Shown here: positions 17,330 through 26,611 of the stretch, in pieces
Numbering within the stretch: the first letter of the stretch is position 1
How the letters are laid out: the number at the start of each line of letters is the position of its first letter
Origin: Halotia wernerae
GTDB lineage: Bacteria > Cyanobacteriota > Cyanobacteriia > Cyanobacteriales > Nostocaceae
Assembly (NCBI GenBank): GCA_034931985.1
Contig: JAYGHB010000106.1
Location: forward strand, 9,615 to 73,614
Length of the DNA: 64,000 nt
Direction of reading: 5' to 3'
The notes under the pieces: generated by a model
Told to the model about the DNA's origin: nothing
Database searches by the model: none
The model's input: the letters and a program-made list of their open reading frames with translations, nothing else
Made by a program: the position numbers and the translations under genes

Positions 17330-17812
17330 ATGGAAGATAAGAAGCCATTGATCTTAAGGGCTGAACAAATTGCGAATAGTATGCAAACGTTCTCGCATCC
17401 CTGGAATCCCAACTCTGAAATATCGGGGACATATCTGGGGCGCACGGTTGGACTAAAGCGCACCGGAGTTAACTTCGCAAAAGTTCCTCCTGGAAAGGAA
17501 TCTTTTGTCTATCATTCCCACTACCGAGAGGAAGAATGGATTTACATCCTATCGGGTCGAGGCATTGCAGAGATTGACGGGGAAGAACTTGAAGTGAGTG
17601 CAGGGGACTTCATGGGATTTCCAACTCCTTCGGTTGCTCATCATCTCAAGAATGCAGGCGACGAAGACTTGGTATACCTGGTGGGAGGAGAAAACCTCGA
17701 TTTAGAAATTGCTGAATTTCCGCATTTTGGAAAACGTATGCTGCGCCGTGAGGATGACATCGAAATTTATAACCTTTCTGATGCTAAACCCTTTGGAGCC
17801 TTGGACACTTAA
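17330..17812 (+). CDS. Cupin domain protein
   Basis: A 160-residue single-domain cupin. The first motif is visible as PGKESFVYHSHYREEEWIYILSGRG, with His-x-His and Glu residues that bind a metal ion. The second is GDFMGFPTPSVAHHL, with the final His. Small cupins serve as dioxygenases, isomerases or sugar-binding proteins; the substrate cannot be told. The polar, Glu-rich C-terminus shows no signal peptide. A stretch of repeat-like sequence follows the gene. The divergent secreted-protein gene upstream gives no functional clue. Confidence 0.85.
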   Translation: MEDKKPLILRAEQIANSMQTFSHPWNPNSEISGTYLGRTVGLKRTGVNFAKVPPGKESFVYHSHYREEEWIYILSGRGIAEIDGEELEVSAGDFMGFPTPSVAHHLKNAGDEDLVYLVGGENLDLEIAEFPHFGKRMLRREDDIEIYNLSDAKPFGALDT

Positions 17813-17909
17813 TCAGTGAAGCCTGAAAATTGGTAACTTGCTTAATCTGGAAGCACTTCCCATAGGGAGCATCCTGTTTTGGCAGATTGCCCTCAGACTA
17901 GAAGTCTGG

Positions 17910-17980
17910 GGCTACACAAACGAAGTCCGCCTACGCGGACTCATCTGAAACCCGCGCAGGCGGGTTTTGTTTGTATAGCC
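17910..17980. repeat. Cloverleaf-like dispersed repeat
   Basis: A 12-nt outer stem (GGCTACACAAAC with GTTTGTATAGCC, one mismatch) encloses two perfect 7-bp hairpins with 4-nt loops: AGTCCGC/GCGGACT at 17924-17941 and AACCCGC/GCGGGTT at 17949-17966. A further small hairpin lies at about 17894-17908. Total length is 71 nt. It has no tRNA-like conserved loops. It resembles the outer-stem-plus-two-hairpins design of the repeats at 3111 and 29611. Confidence 0.75.
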
Positions 17981-18335
17981 GCGATTTCCAATCGCCCGGT
18001 GTTTCTTCCAAAAGTGGATGCTCCCCTTCCCATATCCTTTGGGTGGTGCTTATTATTATCGGAGGCATTACAGTTTCTGACTTTTCCCGTGATATTTTTG
18101 GCGGAGCGATCGCTTAGTATTGCCCCTATGCCAAAGTCCTATTCTTTCGTGATTCATTGTTATTAAATTTAACTTGTTGAGAATTAATTATGGTGTGAAA
18201 CCCCTTGCTATTTCGATGGTTCACAACTTAACGGGAAAAATCAGATCGCAGTTTGGGTAAATGGATAAAGTCGAGCTAAATGGTATGGTCTTCATAAATA
18301 ACAATCTTCAGGTAAGTACGATCGCATAATCAATA
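17981..18335. other. Spacer downstream of the cloverleaf repeat
   Basis: No convincing gene on either strand. It contains one HIP1-like site near 18106 and mixed sequence that may be a decayed gene, but nothing I can name. Confidence 0.3.
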
Positions 18336-18366
18336 AAAAAGGGATATTGATCTCAATCCCTTTTCT
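18336..18366 (-). terminator. Terminator of the DUF4870 gene
   Basis: A 9-bp stem (AAAAGGGAT/ATCCCTTTT) with a 10-nt loop is followed on the minus strand by a run of T residues. It lies 30 nt after the stop of the minus-strand gene. This fits a rho-independent terminator. Confidence 0.7.
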
Positions 18367-18395
18367 AAAAAAAACTTAATTTTGCATCTATGTAA

Positions 18396-18770
18396 TTAGA
18401 ATAATCGAAAAATAAACGGATAACGGAACGGTTCATCAGGCTGATTAAAACAGTGCAGTAATGCCCAAATTGTTAGTCCCCAATGCAGTAAAAATCCCAA
18501 AGCAACAACAGGGAAAAACAAAATGCCACCAAGACCAAAGGTGAGCCACGATAAAATTCCAAGTGGAACTCCAATTACAGTTGCCCAGAACCAAACATTG
18601 AAGTGAAAGTTAATTGATTCTTTCGCGTTGCTTTTAACAACGGGATCGTCAGAAACTAAGTTAATTATAATGGGAACACCAATCGAAAACAATGTCGTAC
18701 TAAAGAAAATCGCTCCATGACACAGAGACGATAGCAATTTACGTTTATCAGAATTGTATGTAACTTGCAT
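18396..18770 (-). CDS. DUF4870 domain-containing membrane protein
   Basis: A 124-residue membrane protein of the DUF4870 (Tic20-like) type. It has three to four hydrophobic segments and the family signature of a short N-terminal helix with LCHGAIFF, a middle KESINFHFNVWF motif, and LTIWALLHCF near the end. Members are small four-helix membrane proteins of unknown role. The gene is flanked by its own promoter region and a clear terminator, so it is probably monocistronic. Confidence 0.85.
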   Translation of the reverse strand: MQVTYNSDKRKLLSSLCHGAIFFSTTLFSIGVPIIINLVSDDPVVKSNAKESINFHFNVWFWATVIGVPLGILSWLTFGLGGILFFPVVALGFLLHWGLTIWALLHCFNQPDEPFRYPFIFRLF

Positions 18771-18922
18771 TTTTGTGGTTGCTCAAATTAGTTTATAGTT
18801 TCTATTTTAACGGTTATTTAATAGGGTGAATATTGCAGTTTACCGTACCAAATGGTATTTTTTGTATGGATGGAATATACCGCTCTATCCCCTAGTTACT
18901 AGCTCCTGATTTTGCTTAAAAA

Positions 18923-18949
18923 AAAAGGATGGGAAAACCCACCCTTGTC
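18923..18949 (-). terminator. Terminator of dxs
   Basis: On the minus strand a 9-bp stem (AAGGGTGGG with CCCATCCTT, one G-T pair) has a 4-nt loop and is followed by a run of about ten T residues. It lies just after the dxs stop and fits a strong rho-independent terminator. Confidence 0.8.
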
Positions 18950-18964
18950 TAAATTAACTGTCAA

Positions 18965-20872
18965 CTACACAACAGCAGATACTTGCTGTTCAAAGAAAGC
19001 TGCTAACACTTTTTCAGCTATTTGGCGACTAGTTAAACCTAATGCTGCCTTAGATTCATCTGGTGTCGCATGATCTACTAACATGTCTGGTATACCAATC
19101 CGCTTCACAGGTACTACAACATCAGCATCTAGTAATGCTTCTGCCACCGCAGAACCAAAGCCACCCGTGACACAACCTTCTTCCAAGGTAACAACGCGTC
19201 CAATTTTCTTAGCCAAAGGCAAAATCAATTCGGTATCTAAAGGCTTAACAAATCGGGCATTAATTACAGTGGCTTCAATGCCGTGTTCGCTGAGAATTTC
19301 CGCAGCTTGCATGCTGGAATAAACCATTGTGCCGTAGCCGACAATTAACACATCATCTCCATTGCGAAGAATTTCTCCTTTGCCGATTTCCAAAGGTTCC
19401 CAGCCTTCTTCCATCAGAGGAACGCCGTGGCCATTACCACGCGGGAATCGCATAGCTATAGGTCCACTGGTATGGTTAATACCAGTTACAATCATGCGTT
19501 GGAGTTCTGCTTCGTCTTTGGGTGCCATCATCACCATATTGGGAATGCAACGCAGATAGGCGATATCATACATCCCTTGGTGGGTGGGGCCATCCGCACC
19601 GACAATTCCTGCCCTATCTAGGCAAAAGAACACTGGCAGATTTTGGATACAGACATCGTGAATGATCTGGTCGTAAGCCCGTTGCAAAAAGGTAGAGTAG
19701 ATGGCGGCGACGGGACGCATTCCTTCTGCGGCGAGTCCTGCTGCTAGAGTGACAGCATGTTGTTCAGCAATACCGACATCAATATATTGATTGGGCAGTT
19801 TTAGCTGAAGCTTATCTAAACCTGTTCCCGTTGCCATTGCTGCCGTAATCCCCACAATTTTGGGATTGTGTTCAGCCAATTTCACAAGAGTATGAGAAAA
19901 AACTTTGGCATAAGAGGGAGGTTTGGGTTTGCTGGAAGGAACAGCTTTACCAGTTGTCAAATTGAATGGGCTTTGGGCGTGGTAGCCTACTTGGTCTTGT
20001 TCGGCAATTTCATAACCTTTGCCTTTGACTGTGGCCACGTGTACTAAAACTGGCCCCGGTATTTGATGTGCTTGTTGGAAAGTAGCAATCAATTCTTCTA
20101 AATTATGCCCATCTACTGGCCCTATATAGGTAAAGCCCAGTTCTTCAAAGACTGCACCTACTTTAGGAACAGCCAAGCGTTTCATCCCTTCTTTGATGCG
20201 TCCGAGTTCGGGAGATAGGGATTCACCAACGAAGGGAATTTGCTTGAATTGTTCTTCAAAGTTGTCTTTGATAAACTGCACTGGTGGACTGAGGCGCATT
20301 TTGTTGAGATAACGAGGAATCGCGCCTACATTCGGAGATATGGACATCTCGTTGTCGTTGAGAACAACCAGCACATTTGTTTTGGGCAAGTGTCCTGCAT
20401 GGTTAATGGCTTCTAAAGCCATACCTCCGGTTAAGGCACCATCGCCAATGACAGCTACTGCTTTGAATTTTTCTCCTTTCAAATCTCGCGCTAAAGCCAT
20501 GCCCAAGGCTGCTGAAATACTAGTAGAAGCATGTCCTGCACCGAAATGATCAAACTTGCTTTCACACCGTTTCAGATAGCCAGCAACTCCTGATTTTTGC
20601 CTGAGGGTATGGAAATTGCCATAGCGTCCTGTGATTAACTTATGGGGATAAGCTTGGTGTCCTACATCCCAAATAACTTTATCTCGATCTAAGTCTAGTG
20701 TCTGGTAAAGCCCTAGTGTCAACTCTACAACGCCCAAACCAGGCCCCAGATGTCCTCCAGTTGCTGCTACCGTTTGTAAATGCTTGTCTCGAATTTGACG
20801 AGCAATTTGTTGCAATTGCCGGATCGACAAACCATGCAACTGGTTAGGATGGGTGATTTCACTCAGATGCAT
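18965..20872 (-). CDS. dxs: 1-deoxy-D-xylulose-5-phosphate synthase Dxs
   Basis: Condenses pyruvate and glyceraldehyde 3-phosphate to 1-deoxy-D-xylulose 5-phosphate, the first step of the MEP pathway to isoprenoids (carotenoids, the phytyl tail of chlorophyll, quinones). The 635 residues contain the thiamine-diphosphate motif GDGALTGGMALEAINHAG...NDN, the transketolase pyrimidine-binding segment with DRAGIVGADGPTHQG, and the C-terminal transketolase domain. Length and start are normal for cyanobacterial Dxs. It appears monocistronic, with a terminator directly downstream. Confidence 0.97.
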   Translation of the reverse strand: MHLSEITHPNQLHGLSIRQLQQIARQIRDKHLQTVAATGGHLGPGLGVVELTLGLYQTLDLDRDKVIWDVGHQAYPHKLITGRYGNFHTLRQKSGVAGYLKRCESKFDHFGAGHASTSISAALGMALARDLKGEKFKAVAVIGDGALTGGMALEAINHAGHLPKTNVLVVLNDNEMSISPNVGAIPRYLNKMRLSPPVQFIKDNFEEQFKQIPFVGESLSPELGRIKEGMKRLAVPKVGAVFEELGFTYIGPVDGHNLEELIATFQQAHQIPGPVLVHVATVKGKGYEIAEQDQVGYHAQSPFNLTTGKAVPSSKPKPPSYAKVFSHTLVKLAEHNPKIVGITAAMATGTGLDKLQLKLPNQYIDVGIAEQHAVTLAAGLAAEGMRPVAAIYSTFLQRAYDQIIHDVCIQNLPVFFCLDRAGIVGADGPTHQGMYDIAYLRCIPNMVMMAPKDEAELQRMIVTGINHTSGPIAMRFPRGNGHGVPLMEEGWEPLEIGKGEILRNGDDVLIVGYGTMVYSSMQAAEILSEHGIEATVINARFVKPLDTELILPLAKKIGRVVTLEEGCVTGGFGSAVAEALLDADVVVPVKRIGIPDMLVDHATPDESKAALGLTSRQIAEKVLAAFFEQQVSAVV

Positions 20873-21089
20873 ATTATAGGGTTTTCCTCTCTAATCTCTA
20901 CTTCTGGTATTTTTGATTTTCCCACGTCGGGTTGTCCTCAAAATCATACTGGAACGGAGTTACAGTATGTAGCGTAATTTGAGTGATTTTTATCACATAA
21001 CACAACTATGGTTACTTATTCACCAGTCATCATAATTACCTTAGTGACTACAATTGAGTACCTTAAGATAAATAAAGCAACACGTAGAC

Positions 21090-21770
21090 CTAAGGGGATT
21101 CTGGGCTATTGGGGACACTAGGAACTTCCGGGGTTTCCGGTAGTTGCTGCTGTCTCTGTAAATATTTACTCAATACGTATGCCATATCTCCACGGGTCAT
21201 CGGTCGTAAGGGAGAAATATTGTCTTGGGCATCTGTGTTAATAAATCCTTCTGCAATGACTGTGGCGATCGCTTTTCTGGCCCAATTGGGAATGGATGCT
21301 GCATCTGGATGTGGAGCAAGGGTTTCATTTACAGTGTCATCAGAAAACTGAAATACACCGTAGGCTTGAGCAAAAATGGCTAAACCCTCAGCCCGCGTTA
21401 CCCTTTGGTTGGGGAAAAACAAATTGCCTCGATAGCCTTTCATGATGTCAGTTTTGAGAACTGTCTGAATATTGTTAAATGCCCAATGAGATGCTGGTAC
21501 ATCTGGAATCACTAAATTTTCTTGGCTAACAGCTTGTCTTTTATCCAATCTAAATACTTTCACCATAATTGAGGCTAATTCTGCCCGATTGAGAATCCTT
21601 TCAGGATAAAAGTTGCCATCAGGTGAATTGGTCATCAACTTGGCAGCAATTACCTGTTGAATGGGATCGGATGGTATCCCAGAAGCAGGTTTCACTACTT
21701 GAGCTTGGACACTTAGTGGTATATATTGTACTAATGCTACTAGGGAAAGAGTACTTAGAAACCTACGCAT
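21090..21770 (-). CDS. Secreted S-layer homology (SLH) domain protein
   Basis: A 226-residue exported protein. An N-terminal signal peptide (MRRFLSTLSLVALVQYI, likely cut at VQAQ) is followed by three SLH repeats at about 35-85, 90-150 and 155-210, with the typical RAELA, TRAEGLAIF and TRGDMAYVL segments. SLH domains bind cell-wall polymers or peptidoglycan-linked glycans. In cyanobacteria they also occur in outer-membrane porins, but there is no porin barrel here. The C-terminus is Pro-rich. The ATG at 21770 is preferred over an upstream GTG at 21782. Confidence 0.85.
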   Translation of the reverse strand: MRRFLSTLSLVALVQYIPLSVQAQVVKPASGIPSDPIQQVIAAKLMTNSPDGNFYPERILNRAELASIMVKVFRLDKRQAVSQENLVIPDVPASHWAFNNIQTVLKTDIMKGYRGNLFFPNQRVTRAEGLAIFAQAYGVFQFSDDTVNETLAPHPDAASIPNWARKAIATVIAEGFINTDAQDNISPLRPMTRGDMAYVLSKYLQRQQQLPETPEVPSVPNSPESP

Positions 21771-22179
21771 AATTTTATCCACATTCGGAAATTAAGCACT
21801 TTTTGTTTCATTTTGATGACGATTTTATTTTGTGCAATGTTGCATATCGGCTTGTTATGGTTTAACACTAAATTGTCAGCAGCAAGGACAATGTGAAGTT
21901 AACTTGAAAAATCGCTGGGTTAAATGTTTAGTAATTACATAGGCGTGTCACGCTTTTAGTTCAGTATCTTTATTGTATTCCTAGTTTACGTAAATATTTA
22001 TATCAATGTTAAACCTCTAATTCAAGCAGCTTGAGCGATATTTGCTTTCTCTAAGTAAATTTACTTATGGTTTTGATCACAATTTCTTCAATAAAAGCTA
22101 CAAATTGTTATCCCCAGTTCTCAATACTTTTGCATAAAATTAAGATGATCAGTTCAGAATTATTACAGGCTTCATAAAA
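21771..22179. promoter_or_regulatory. Divergent spacer between SLH gene and membrane-protein gene
   Basis: About 400 bp of AT-rich DNA between divergent genes. Promoters for both are expected. I see no strong hairpin, repeat or gene. Confidence 0.35.
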
Positions 22180-22608
22180 ATGGATGTAGGATTTTTCAAC
22201 CGATTTCCTGTAATGCCTTTAGTACTACTCTGGTTGGCTTATGCTCTTTTGGGGTGGTATCTTGCGGCTCATCACATTGTTTGGTTGATGGGAGCCTTTG
22301 TAGTGGCTGTTGCTATAGCTATAGTGCGAAAAAGTATTGTCTGGTTGGAACGTTTGGTTGCTTTTGGGTCTAGAACGTTAGTTGTGATCTTATTTGTCAG
22401 CGCATCAATTGCTTTTGTAGAAACTTGGTCACTTTTATTCAGTCTATTTGTTATTCCCCTGGCAACTACATGGTTAGCTGATTTAGAGATGCGCTTTGCT
22501 GGTTTTAATAAAGCAGATTCGTTTTGGATTTTAACAGTCTTAGCAGGATTGGGTTTGACAGTAGGAAAAATAGTAGACGTTCTACTTTTGCCCAGTGGCA
22601 GATTTTAA
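22180..22608 (+). CDS. Small membrane protein of unknown function
   Basis: A 142-residue, very hydrophobic protein with about four membrane segments: roughly 12-30, 34-50, 62-80 and 118-136, with a fifth region between. It starts MDVGFFNRFPVMPLVLLWLAY. There are few charged residues and no motif I recognise. It is likely to be an inner-membrane or thylakoid protein conserved in related cyanobacteria. It is convergent with the next gene, the stops being 14 nt apart. Confidence 0.7.
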   Translation: MDVGFFNRFPVMPLVLLWLAYALLGWYLAAHHIVWLMGAFVVAVAIAIVRKSIVWLERLVAFGSRTLVVILFVSASIAFVETWSLLFSLFVIPLATTWLADLEMRFAGFNKADSFWILTVLAGLGLTVGKIVDVLLLPSGRF

Positions 22609-22622
22609 ATATAATGCAGCCT

Positions 22623-23012
22623 TTAATCATTGATTTGATAACGTACGAGTTTACGGATATCCTCAATTGATATTTCTAATTTCTGGGCGATCGCTGTTTC
22701 GATCTGGCTAATGTCTGTCACTGGCAGATCAAAGAATAAATTTCTCCTAGAAGAGTCTGTGGTTTTAACTGTAACTTTAGTAATACCTGCACTTTTGTCA
22801 ACTTCCGCATAGATGAGCAGTACATACATTGACATCTGTAATTCTGGTAAAGCATCTGCTTGAAGTTGGTTTACCATGCTGTAAGGTCGGCTAAATAAAT
22901 GTTCTGCCAACAGGTTGCCACTTAACCAAAAAGCGATACCTAAAACAGGTAGGGGAAGCCAAAATTCTAACCCCAGAAAATGTAATGATTTCCACCAACG
23001 TTGTGAGGACAT
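22623..23012 (-). CDS. Membrane-anchored protein of unknown function
   Basis: A 129-residue protein from the ATG at 23012. A single hydrophobic segment lies near the N-terminus (FLGLEFWLPLPVLGIAFWLSG), followed by a soluble domain with a beta-alpha look that ends in ISQIETAIAQKLEISIEDIRKLVRYQIND. A GTG at 23108 would add 32 residues; I could not decide from ribosome-binding sites, since both are weak. No known domain is recognised. It is divergent from the response-regulator gene. Confidence 0.6.
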   Translation of the reverse strand: MSSQRWWKSLHFLGLEFWLPLPVLGIAFWLSGNLLAEHLFSRPYSMVNQLQADALPELQMSMYVLLIYAEVDKSAGITKVTVKTTDSSRRNLFFDLPVTDISQIETAIAQKLEISIEDIRKLVRYQIND

Positions 23013-23256
23013 AGTAGCTGTAAACTTTTGAAGGGATGATTTCACTGATAACAAAAGAAAATCAGGAATAAATTCGGGAAAAGTCGGTACTAAAATCAAT
23101 TTAGACACTTTCTCATCTATTTAAGAGCCGAATGAAGCCAATTACTGACTACCATTTAATCATTCTTAAGTTGGCTGAAAATCCCACTCCTGGAAGACAT
23201 CTTACTGAGTCAGATTTTCTACCATCAAGGTTAGAATTACCAAAATCAAGCTAACA

Positions 23257-23940
23257 ATGCGAATACTTCTGGTAGAAGACGACGTAGCACAATTAGAACC
23301 CTTACAGACAGCATTGTCACAAGCTGGACATATTGTGGACGGTGTTGAAGATGGCGCGATCGCCAAGTGGGTGATCTGCCAAAGGGATTATGACTTATTG
23401 ATTCTTGATTGGATGCTACCAGAAATTAGTGGCTTAGATTTGTGCCGTCAATATCGGCAAGCTGGTAAAACTGCACCTGTATTAATGTTGACGGCAAAAG
23501 ATACTACTCTTGACAAAGTTACAGGTTTGGATGCTGGAGCAGATGATTATCTTGTCAAACCTACAGATGTGTTTGAGTTATTAGCAAGGGTACGGGCATT
23601 AGGTAGGCGATCGCCTCTTTGGCAAGGTGAAATGCTTCAAATTGCTGATTTACAATTACACCTTTCTACTTTAATAGTAGAACGAGGACAGGCAACAGTT
23701 GAGTTATCCGCCCGTGAGTTTCAATTACTAGAGTACCTGATGCGCCATCCGCACCAAGTTTTAAGCCGTGATCAAATCGAACAAGCATTGTGGGAGTGGG
23801 GAAGTGAACCAGAAAGTAATGCCACCACAACTCTAGTACGCCGTCTGCGGCAACGTTTACAAGTAGTAGGTGCAGCAGACTGGATTGAAACTGTTTACGG
23901 TATCGGCTATAGGATTAACCCTGAAGGAAGTAAAAAGTAA
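23257..23940 (+). CDS. rppA: OmpR-family response regulator, RppA-like
   Basis: A 227-residue two-component response regulator. The receiver domain (1-120) has the acidic pocket ED at 7-8, phospho-acceptor Asp51 (LILDWMLPE) and Lys101 (DYLVKPTD). A winged-helix DNA-binding domain occupies about 128-222 (LSAREFQLLEYLMRHPHQVLSRDQIE...GYRI). The sequence strongly resembles RppA/NrsR, which in Synechocystis is linked to redox or nickel responses; function here is inferred from similarity. It is followed 34 nt downstream by its kinase, so they form one operon. Confidence 0.88.
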   Translation: MRILLVEDDVAQLEPLQTALSQAGHIVDGVEDGAIAKWVICQRDYDLLILDWMLPEISGLDLCRQYRQAGKTAPVLMLTAKDTTLDKVTGLDAGADDYLVKPTDVFELLARVRALGRRSPLWQGEMLQIADLQLHLSTLIVERGQATVELSAREFQLLEYLMRHPHQVLSRDQIEQALWEWGSEPESNATTTLVRRLRQRLQVVGAADWIETVYGIGYRINPEGSKK

Positions 23941-23974
23941 CAATAAGAAGAGAAATATAAAAATTCTGGCTTAG

Positions 23975-25255
23975 ATGTTCAACCGTAGCCGCCGCAACTT
24001 GGCTCATTGGTTTACCCTCTCAATGGGCAGCATTTTAGTAATTTTCGCTGGAACACTCTACTATCAAGAAGTGCTTCAGCAATTAGGAGTCATAGATTCA
24101 CTACTCTATAAAAAAGCTAGGGTAATTGCTGGCAACATCCAGTACAAACTGTATCAGGGTAAAAAACGCGCGATTCTCAAAAACGTGCCACTACTAGGCA
24201 ACAATCCGCCATCGCCAGATAGTGAAATAATTTATGCCCGTTGGTACGATCCTGAAGGTAATCTGAAGCGATTCTTTGGTATACCTCCCCAAGAACAGCT
24301 AACCAAGACGGCTGAATTTCAAACTATTAAAACTACCTCTAACTCAGGTTCATCACCACTAAGAGTTATTTGGCTACGTCAACTAACCCTACCCGTGCAG
24401 CACAAGGGTAAGTTAATCGGTTATCTGCAAATGGCAACGCCGATGACTCGCGCCCAAGAATCCCTCAACAAGTTTCTGCTGTTGTTGATATTGACAGTTT
24501 TACTGGCTTTGGCAGCTACGAGTCTGATGGGATGGTTTCTCGGTGGACTAGCAATGCTACCAATTCGCGACAGCTACGAACAACTACAACGCTTTACCGC
24601 TAACGCTTCCCATGAATTACGCGCCCCCTTAGCGGCAATACTTAGTAACGCTCAAGTGGGATTACTCGCTCCTGGTGATCAAGATGCTGCCAAGCATCTG
24701 CGTTTGGAAAAGATTGTTGCAGTTGCCAAATCCATGAATACTCTGATTGGAAATCTGCTATTTTTAGCGCGTCGGGCGGGATGTTTAGCTCCAGAATCCC
24801 TCAAAAAAATTGACCTCAATAATTTGCTCAAGGAACTTGTCAAGTCTCAAACTACTCAAACTATAGCTCAACATTTAAATTTAAATTGTGATTTACCTCA
24901 ACAAGAAATTGTGGTAAAGGCAGATCCTGAATTGCTGTATCAAGCAGTGATAAATCTTGTTAGTAATGCATGTAAATATACTCCTGCTAATGGATTGGTA
25001 GAATTGCGTTTATTTATTGATTGCCATCGGGCAGTCATTCAAGTTGAAGATAGCGGTATTGGCATTCCCGCAGCAGATTTACCCCATATTTTTGAGCGAT
25101 TTTATCAGGTAGATAAGCAGCGTCAAAGTTCTGCTGGTGGCTTTGGTTTAGGATTAGCGATCGCTCAACAAATTGTCGCAGCTCATGGCGGTAATCTCAG
25201 CGTTAAAAGTGAAGTAGGCAAAGGTTCTCTGTTTCAAATCGAGTTGCTATTGTAG
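23975..25255 (+). CDS. rppB: Sensor histidine kinase, RppB-like
   Basis: A 426-residue membrane histidine kinase, partner of the upstream regulator. The N-terminal helix is at about 13-30, a periplasmic sensor part of about 130 residues follows, and a second helix lies at about 165-190. The HisKA domain has phospho-acceptor His213 (ASHELRAPLAAIL). The HATPase domain has an intact N-box (NLVSNACKYT), G1 (DSGIGI) and G2 (GFGLGLAIA). There is no clear HAMP domain. The sequence resembles RppB/NrsS. The ligand is unknown. Confidence 0.87.
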   Translation: MFNRSRRNLAHWFTLSMGSILVIFAGTLYYQEVLQQLGVIDSLLYKKARVIAGNIQYKLYQGKKRAILKNVPLLGNNPPSPDSEIIYARWYDPEGNLKRFFGIPPQEQLTKTAEFQTIKTTSNSGSSPLRVIWLRQLTLPVQHKGKLIGYLQMATPMTRAQESLNKFLLLLILTVLLALAATSLMGWFLGGLAMLPIRDSYEQLQRFTANASHELRAPLAAILSNAQVGLLAPGDQDAAKHLRLEKIVAVAKSMNTLIGNLLFLARRAGCLAPESLKKIDLNNLLKELVKSQTTQTIAQHLNLNCDLPQQEIVVKADPELLYQAVINLVSNACKYTPANGLVELRLFIDCHRAVIQVEDSGIGIPAADLPHIFERFYQVDKQRQSSAGGFGLGLAIAQQIVAAHGGNLSVKSEVGKGSLFQIELLL

Positions 25256-25556
25256 TAAAGCGACGATACAATTTACAGTTTTCATAAAAATCGCTACTAT
25301 TGAAAATCTCGATCACCAGAGATTTATATATTTAAAAAATCAGACAAAAGATAGAAGACAAAATTGTCTATATGCTATTTTTGTTGCTAAAACTTATATT
25401 TTAAATTTAATTTCTGACTGTCACTTTCCTGTCACATTTGTAAGCGATAAAGGTATTGAGAACATTTACTGATCTCAAGTTTATTTCTGAATTAACTGCG
25501 CTCGAAAAACTTGTATCATCTTTCAACTTTTGACTTATGAACCACACAAATTCATC
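25256..25556. other. Spacer after the two-component pair
   Basis: About 300 bp of AT-rich DNA. No gene and no strong terminator are visible. It probably carries the promoter of the downstream outer-membrane-like gene. Confidence 0.35.
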
Positions 25557-26171
25557 ATGATGACTAATTTTATCCAGAGAAGTTTTTCTCTCCTAGGTTT
25601 GACATCTGTAATTATTGGTTTGAGTGCATTCCAAGCTAATGCTAAAGCACCAAACAATACAGTTTTAAAGACCTCACAAACAGTATCCATTCTTGAGCAG
25701 AATGCTCAAAATATCCCACAAACTAACCCAGTGGTAGCCCAAATATCACCAGGTACAACTACTCGTTCCGGCCCTAGTTATATAGGTGTTGGCGGTAATA
25801 TTGGTTTTGGTGGTAACACCACATTAAGTGAAAGCTCTTTTGCCGTCTTTAGTAAGGTTGGTTTGAGCCGTAACTTCTCTTTGCGTCCAGCAGCTTTACT
25901 GGGTGACAATCAAGTTTTTCTCATACCTTTAACAGTTGACTTTCCAGTTGAATCGCTTACAAACACTGGAGTACAACGAATTAGTGTTGCTCCCTATCTG
26001 GGTGCAGGAGCTGCTATTTCCACAGGTGACGATAGCACCACAGGCTTTCTACTTACAAGTGGTGTTGATGTTCCTGTGTCATCTGAATTCACAGCCACCG
26101 CTGGTGTAAATATCGGTTTTGTTGATGAAACCGAAGTTGGGGTACTGCTAGGCGTTGGCTACAACTTCTAG
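25557..26171 (+). CDS. Exported beta-barrel-like outer membrane protein
   Basis: A 204-residue exported protein. The signal peptide runs MMTNFIQRSFSLLGLTS... with cleavage likely after FQANA. After a polar linker, from about residue 75 the sequence alternates hydrophobic and polar residues in strands (YIGVGGNIGFGG, FSLRPAALLG, ISVAPYLGAGAAI, FTATAGVNIGF) and ends in a terminal Phe (GVGYNF), as in outer-membrane barrels. No named family is certain. The true start is one of two adjacent ATGs at 25557 and 25560. The gene is followed at once by a long repeat block. Confidence 0.7.
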   Translation: MMTNFIQRSFSLLGLTSVIIGLSAFQANAKAPNNTVLKTSQTVSILEQNAQNIPQTNPVVAQISPGTTTRSGPSYIGVGGNIGFGGNTTLSESSFAVFSKVGLSRNFSLRPAALLGDNQVFLIPLTVDFPVESLTNTGVQRISVAPYLGAGAAISTGDDSTTGFLLTSGVDVPVSSEFTATAGVNIGFVDETEVGVLLGVGYNF

Positions 26172-26515
26172 ACGAGATACCGCTCGCTGCCTTGGAAGTC
26201 AAAAGGAGCCAGTGAGTTGGGGAGACAGCGCCGTGGTGTTAGCGTAGCGTAAAGCCTGCGGCATAGCAACTCTTGGAGACGCTTAGAGCGACACAGGAGC
26301 GTCGGCAGCGCGGTCTTCTCCCAAGGGGAGCCACTGCGGTCTTGGGGTATCCCCAAGTGGAGCAAGTGGCGTGAGACGCTCGCTACGCGATAGCAAAGCG
26401 GTAGCGAGTCTGCGAGCGTCTGGGGGTTTCCCCCATGAGCGACTGCCGAAAGAGTTTTCCGACTTGAGGCGACTGTCGTCGGGTTCCCCGACTTGTAGCA
26501 ACTGGCATTCAAAAG
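26172..26515. repeat. Composite palindromic repeat block
   Basis: GC-rich mosaic of short palindromes that differs sharply in composition from its surroundings. It includes the core around GCGTAAAGCCTGCGGCATAG, which recurs at 29752-29807 and 33040-33060, and the core GAGCGTCTGGGGG (near 26418), which recurs at 33115 and inside gltB. The block starts right after the stop of the barrel gene. Open frames across it on both strands (up to 114 codons) are Arg/Ser/Pro-rich and typical of repeat DNA, so I do not call them genes. Confidence 0.7.
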
Positions 26516-26611
26516 TCAAAAGACAAAAGACTTGTATTATCGGCTTTTTTACCATTTTTGACGATCGCAATGATGGCGAAAAGAATTTTTCGTACCAAAT
26601 GAGGTGAGAAT

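Noticed and set aside
17910..17980. Cloverleaf-like fold considered as a tRNA gene
   Set aside because: It has only two internal arms with 4-nt loops and lacks the T-loop and anticodon-loop consensus.
26168..26607. Open frames of 78-114 codons on both strands
   Set aside because: They lie entirely in the palindromic repeat block, are rich in Arg, Ser and Pro, and overlap each other on opposite strands.
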